From: Caldilineaceae bacterium
GTDB lineage: Bacteria; Chloroflexota; Anaerolineae; Caldilineales; Caldilineaceae
Length of the DNA: 7,569 nucleotides
Direction: 5' to 3'
Assembly (NCBI GenBank): GCA_015494005.1
Contig: WGCB01000427.1
Coordinates: forward strand, 1 to 7,569
Part shown: piece by piece, positions 4,506 to 7,569 of the stretch
How positions within the stretch are numbered: position 1 is the first letter of the stretch
Layout of the letters: every line of letters begins with the position of its first letter
Notes under the pieces: generated by a model
Seen by the model: only the letters and a program-made list of their open reading frames with translations
Database searches by the model: none
Told to the model about the DNA's origin: nothing
Made by a program: the position numbers and the translations under genes

Positions 4506-7379
4506 ATGAGCATCATCGACGAACTGCTGGACTTCCCCGACCTCGCAGCCCAGAAGCAGTTCCTGGAACAGCACATCGACCGCCTGCCCGAGCGACTGGC
4601 CGCGACCCTCAAGGAGTACGCGGACGACAGCCTGCGCACGGATCTCCAGCGATCCTTGCGGGTGGCCCGGCTGCTGACCGAGCTGCCCGAGATCACCAGG
4701 GATCCCCTGCACGGAGCCCTGGGCCTGCTGGCCGAAGCCAACGCTCGCTCCATCGGCCTGGGGGAGTACCAGCGCTCCCTGGCCCTCTACGACCAGGCTG
4801 CTGAGCTCTACCGGGAGCACGGCCAGGAAGCGGATGTGGCCCGCTGCAAGGTGGGCAAAGTCTGGTCCCTGGCCTGCCTGGGGCAGATCGACCAGGCTAT
4901 CCAGGAGGGCGAGCAGGCGGCCCAGGTCCTGGAGGCGGCGGAGGAGTGGCTGCCTCTCGCCAAATTGACCATGAACTTGGCCGCGGTCTACGCTCGGCAG
5001 GGCAACGACCGCCAGTCCCTGGCCCTCTGCCACCGGGCTCAAGCCTTCTACGAACGCCTGGGCGAGGAGGGGAAGGCCGGCTGGCTCATGGCCGAGCAAA
5101 ACCGGGCCGTGTTGCTGCGCAGCCTGGGCCGCTTCCAGGAGTCCATCCAGGCCAGCCAGACAGCCATGACCCTGCTGGCCGAGCTGGGGCAAAAGACAGA
5201 GTCGGCTCGGGCGCAGCAGAACTTGGCCATCACTTACTTCGTCCTGGGGCGCTATAACGAGGCCCTGGACCTCCTCTCCCGAGCCCGGAAAGTCTTCCAG
5301 GAAGACAAGCGGAGCCGGGACCTGGCCCGGGTCGATCTCTTCATCTGCGACTGCCTGATCCAGCTGCGCCGCTACAGCCAGGTCCTGGAGAAGTGCCGCC
5401 AGATCCGGGAGCTCTTCGCCTCTTTGGGCGCCCGGTTGGAGGTAGGCCAGGCCATCGTGGACGAGGGGGTGGCCTTCGCCGGCCTGCGCCGCTTCGACGA
5501 GGCTCTCCGCTCCCTGGCCGAGGCCCGGCAGCTCTTCCTGGAGGAGGGGAACCCGGTGTTGGCCGCCGGCGCGGAGCTGGAGATGGCCACGGTGCAGCTG
5601 CTCCAGGGGGAGTTCCAGGAGTGCCTGGCCACGGCCCAGGGTTGCGCCCGGCTCTTCCAGGAAAACCAGCTTCCCGTGGGGGAGGCCCAGGCCCATCTGG
5701 TGGCCGCCCGAGCGGCCTTCGGCAAGGGCCAGTTGGGCCAGGCCCAGCGTCTGGCTGAGCTCGCCCTGCAGCTGGCCCAGCAACGAGATCTGCCCAGCCT
5801 GAGCTTCCAGTGCCACCACCTCCTGGGCCGGGTGGAGGCCCAGCGAGATCGCCCCCAGCAGGCCCTGGCCCTCTACCGGCAGGCCATCCAGGAGCTGGAG
5901 CTGCTCCGGGGCTCCTTGATGATGGAATATCGGGCCGACTTCCTGGAGGACAAACAGGCCGTCTACGAGGATGCGGTCCGGGTTTCCCTGGACATGGGCC
6001 AGGTCCTCCAGGGGATGGAGTACGCGGAGCGGGCCAAATCCCGGGCCCTGTTGGAGATGGTGGCCTTCCGCATGGAGCTGGGCATCCAGGCCCGCTCACA
6101 GGAGGACGTCCCCCTGGTGGCCGAACTGCTGGCCCTGCGGGAGGAGCGGGACCGGCTCTACCGGCGATGGGAAAGCCGGGAGGCCATCCAGGACGCGGCC
6201 CAGCCCGCCCAGGTGCGCCAGGCGATCCAGCAGGACATCTCGGACCGGGAGCGGCGCATCACGGAGCTGTGGCATCAGCTGCTCATCCGCAACGCGGACT
6301 ATGCCCGGGAGGCGACCCTCTGGCAGGTGCGCACGGAGCCCCCCCAGCCCTACCTGGAGCCGGACACTCTGCTGGTGGAATACTTCATCGCCCAGGGCGA
6401 GCTGATGGCCTTCCTGGTCAGCCGGGACGGGGCCCAGGTGTGGCGGCTGGGGCGCCAACTCCCTCAGATCCAGCGCCTGAGCCAGCTGCTGGGTGTGAAT
6501 CTGCGCACGGTCCCCCGCAGCCGCCCTGCGCTCATCCCCTCCCTGCGCCGCAACGCAGAGGGCGTCCTGAGGCGGCTCTACCGGCTGCTGGTGGAGCCCT
6601 TCCAGGATGAACTGGCCGGCTACCGCAAGCTGATCCTGGTGCCCCACGGGCCCCTGCACTACCTGCCCCTCCAGGCCCTGCACGACGGAGAAAGCTACCT
6701 GGCCGAGAAGTTCCAGATCGGCTACCTGCCCGGGGCCAGCCTGCTGCGCTACTGCCAGGAGGAGGGAATCCCGGAGCGGAGCGCCCTGGTGGTGGGCTAC
6801 TCCCGGGAGGGGGCGCTGCCCCACGCCTTGGAGGAGGCCCGGAGCGTGGCGCGCCTCTTCGGCCAGGAGCCCCTGCTGGAGGAGGCCGCCTCCCTGGCCC
6901 GCTTCCAGGAGCAGGCCCAGGGCTGCCAGGTGATCCACCTTTCCACCCACGGCGTCTTCCGGCCGGACAACCCGGTCTTCTCCGGCTTGACCCTGGCGGA
7001 CGGCCAGCTGACCACTCTGGACATCTTCGGCCTGCGCCTGGATGCCTCTCTGGTCACCCTGAGCGCCTGCGAGACCGGGCGCAGCGTGGTGGCCGGCGGG
7101 GATGAGCTGACCGGCTTCATGCGGGCCTTTCTCTACGCCGGGGCCTCCTCCCTGCTGCTGAGCCTGTGGGCGGTGACGGACCGCTCCACGGCCCAGTTCA
7201 TGGACCGCTTCTACGGCCGCCTGGTCCAGGGTGCGTCCAAGGGGGCGGCCCTCCAGGAAGCCCAGCGGGCCTTCATCCACGCCACCGGCCGGGACGCACA
7301 CCTGGCCCATCCCTATTTCTGGGCGCCCTTCTTCCTGGTGGGGGCCATGGGTCCCCTGGCGTCCGCCACCGAAGCCTGA
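4506..7379 (+). CDS. TPR-CHAT protein, putative caspase-like cysteine protease
   Basis: This 957-residue protein has an N-terminal helical segment, then roughly ten TPR units of about 40 residues (about residues 70-480; examples GEYQRSLALYDQAAELYREHG and GRYNEALDLLSRARKVFQE). A linker with the CHAT-associated EYAERAKSRALLEMV sequence (about 504-520) and a charged coiled-coil-like stretch (about 530-605) follow. The CHAT domain covers about 616-950, with LILVPHGPLHYLPLQAL (about 709-725), the catalytic His motif HLSTHG (H815) and the catalytic Cys motif LSACETG (C855), ending in the family-typical HPYFWAPFFLVG. CHAT peptidases belong to the caspase/separase clan; TPRs bind partners. Both catalytic residues are present, so protease activity is plausible. 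No signal peptide or membrane helix is visible. ATG at 4506 is the first in-frame start, but the best Shine-Dalgarno matches, GGAG at 4488-4491 and AAGGAG at 4479-4484, are unusually far away. It lies 173 bases after the zinc-finger gene on the same strand. Substrate unknown; the zinc-finger protein or the sigma factor are obvious candidates. Confidence 0.9.
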   Translation: MSIIDELLDFPDLAAQKQFLEQHIDRLPERLAATLKEYADDSLRTDLQRSLRVARLLTELPEITRDPLHGALGLLAEANARSIGLGEYQRSLALYDQAAELYREHGQEADVARCKVGKVWSLACLGQIDQAIQEGEQAAQVLEAAEEWLPLAKLTMNLAAVYARQGNDRQSLALCHRAQAFYERLGEEGKAGWLMAEQNRAVLLRSLGRFQESIQASQTAMTLLAELGQKTESARAQQNLAITYFVLGRYNEALDLLSRARKVFQEDKRSRDLARVDLFICDCLIQLRRYSQVLEKCRQIRELFASLGARLEVGQAIVDEGVAFAGLRRFDEALRSLAEARQLFLEEGNPVLAAGAELEMATVQLLQGEFQECLATAQGCARLFQENQLPVGEAQAHLVAARAAFGKGQLGQAQRLAELALQLAQQRDLPSLSFQCHHLLGRVEAQRDRPQQALALYRQAIQELELLRGSLMMEYRADFLEDKQAVYEDAVRVSLDMGQVLQGMEYAERAKSRALLEMVAFRMELGIQARSQEDVPLVAELLALREERDRLYRRWESREAIQDAAQPAQVRQAIQQDISDRERRITELWHQLLIRNADYAREATLWQVRTEPPQPYLEPDTLLVEYFIAQGELMAFLVSRDGAQVWRLGRQLPQIQRLSQLLGVNLRTVPRSRPALIPSLRRNAEGVLRRLYRLLVEPFQDELAGYRKLILVPHGPLHYLPLQALHDGESYLAEKFQIGYLPGASLLRYCQEEGIPERSALVVGYSREGALPHALEEARSVARLFGQEPLLEEAASLARFQEQAQGCQVIHLSTHGVFRPDNPVFSGLTLADGQLTTLDIFGLRLDASLVTLSACETGRSVVAGGDELTGFMRAFLYAGASSLLLSLWAVTDRSTAQFMDRFYGRLVQGASKGAALQEAQRAFIHATGRDAHLAHPYFWAPFFLVGAMGPLASATEA

Positions 7380-7381
7380 AA

Positions 7382-7416
7382 AGCGGCCCTGCTCGGGTTG
7401 CTGCTCCGGGGCCGCT
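7382..7416 (+). terminator. Stem-loop just after the CHAT gene (possible terminator)
   Basis: AGCGGCCC (7382-7389) pairs perfectly with GGGCCGCT (7409-7416), and an inner CGG/CCG pair (7394-7396 with 7406-7408) can extend the structure. The stem starts three bases after the stop codon. No T-run follows on the + strand, so it is not a classical rho-independent terminator; it may protect the 3' end of the mRNA or assist termination. On the opposite strand the stem is followed by a short run of Ts, but no minus-strand gene is seen to use it. Confidence 0.4.
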
Positions 7417-7488
7417 CCTCACCGCACCGTTCTCCGCCGCTCCTAGCACTCTGTGCCCGATGTGTTCCAACCCTTTCTCGTCCACCGG

Positions 7489-7494
7489 AAGGAG
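7489..7494 (+). promoter_or_regulatory. Ribosome binding site of the lipoprotein gene
   Basis: AAGGAG lies eight bases before the ATG at 7503. It is the clearest Shine-Dalgarno sequence in the window and fixes the start of the last, truncated gene. No convincing promoter was found between the CHAT stop and this site. Confidence 0.8.
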
Positions 7495-7502
7495 ACTTTG
7501 CC

Positions 7503-7569
7503 ATGCGAAAACTCGTCCTGCTGCTGTCCGCCCTGGTAGCGCTGCTCGTCCTGGCCGGCTGCCAGGTGA
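7503..7569 (+). CDS. Putative lipoprotein, N-terminal fragment (cut by window end)
   Basis: Only 22 codons are visible, reading MRKLVLLLSALVALLVLAGC and then QV. This is a textbook type II signal peptide: positive n-region (R2, K3), a leucine/valine-rich h-region, and the lipobox LAGC with the lipidated cysteine at position 20. The mature protein would be exported by Sec, processed by signal peptidase II and anchored to the outside of the cytoplasmic membrane. A strong AAGGAG site supports the start. The gene follows the CHAT gene by 123 bases on the same strand. Whether it belongs to the same unit, for example as a cell-surface partner, cannot be judged from the fragment, and nothing shows what the mature part does. 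Confidence 0.8.
   Translation, partial: MRKLVLLLSALVALLVLAGCQV

Noticed and set aside
4437..5819. 460-codon minus-strand open frame opposite the TPR region
   Set aside because: Its repetitive Leu/Gly/Gln composition mirrors the TPR codons on the + strand; no domain or ribosome binding site supports it.
4773..5888. Recurrent DNA words around TCCCTGGCCCTCT in the CHAT gene
   Set aside because: These encode the repeating SLALY-like TPR helix positions with shared codon preference; they are protein repeats, not a DNA repeat element or CRISPR array.
6096..7310. 404-codon minus-strand open frame opposite the CHAT domain
   Set aside because: The + strand encodes conserved CHAT motifs; this is a GC-driven shadow.
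2592..7569. CRISPR array or cas genes accompanying the TPR-CHAT gene, as in type III-E systems
   Set aside because: No regularly spaced direct repeats and no Cas7-11-like or other Cas coding region is present in this window; the resemblance is limited to the sigma/regulator/TPR-CHAT logic.

Overview
This is a GC-rich bacterial window in which every confident gene lies on the + strand. It begins at an artificial end: bases 1-19 are the 19-bp Tn5/Nextera mosaic end, so the first gene is cut by the end of a contig. The last gene is cut by the window end. High GC, sigma70-like promoters, and the pairing of an ECF-type sigma factor and zinc-finger regulator with a large TPR-CHAT protein suggest a Chloroflexota bacterium (Anaerolineae/Caldilineae-like). 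That placement is an inference from gene style, not from a search.

Layout: (1) 20-1129 is the C-terminal part of a predicted ABC-class P-loop ATPase. (2) 1130-1241 is a short intergenic stretch with an extended -10 promoter and a perfect tandem 10-bp repeat ending nine bases before the next start codon. (3) 1242-2591 is mtaB, the radical-SAM methylthiotransferase that modifies t6A37 of tRNA. (4) 2592-2830 holds a possible terminator, a near-consensus sigma70 promoter and a leader with a GC hairpin. (5) 2831-3535 encodes a sigma-70 family (ECF-like) factor. (6) 3589-4332 encodes a soluble protein with two tandem anti-sigma-type zinc motifs and a beta-rich C-terminal domain. (7) 4506-7379 encodes a 957-residue TPR-CHAT protein with an intact His/Cys caspase-like dyad. 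(8) From 7503 the start of a lipoprotein is visible.

The first two genes look like housekeeping or ordinary genes. The interesting unit is 2683-7379: sigma factor, candidate zinc-finger anti-sigma factor, and candidate caspase-like protease with a TPR sensor or scaffold, all co-directional. A plausible working model is that the TPR region senses a ligand or partner, the CHAT protease cuts the zinc-finger protein, and the sigma factor is released. This would be a CRISPR-free counterpart of the type III-E arrangement, in which the TPR-CHAT protein Csx29 cuts Csx30, which controls an RpoE-like sigma factor. The parts are seen in the sequence; the wiring is inference.
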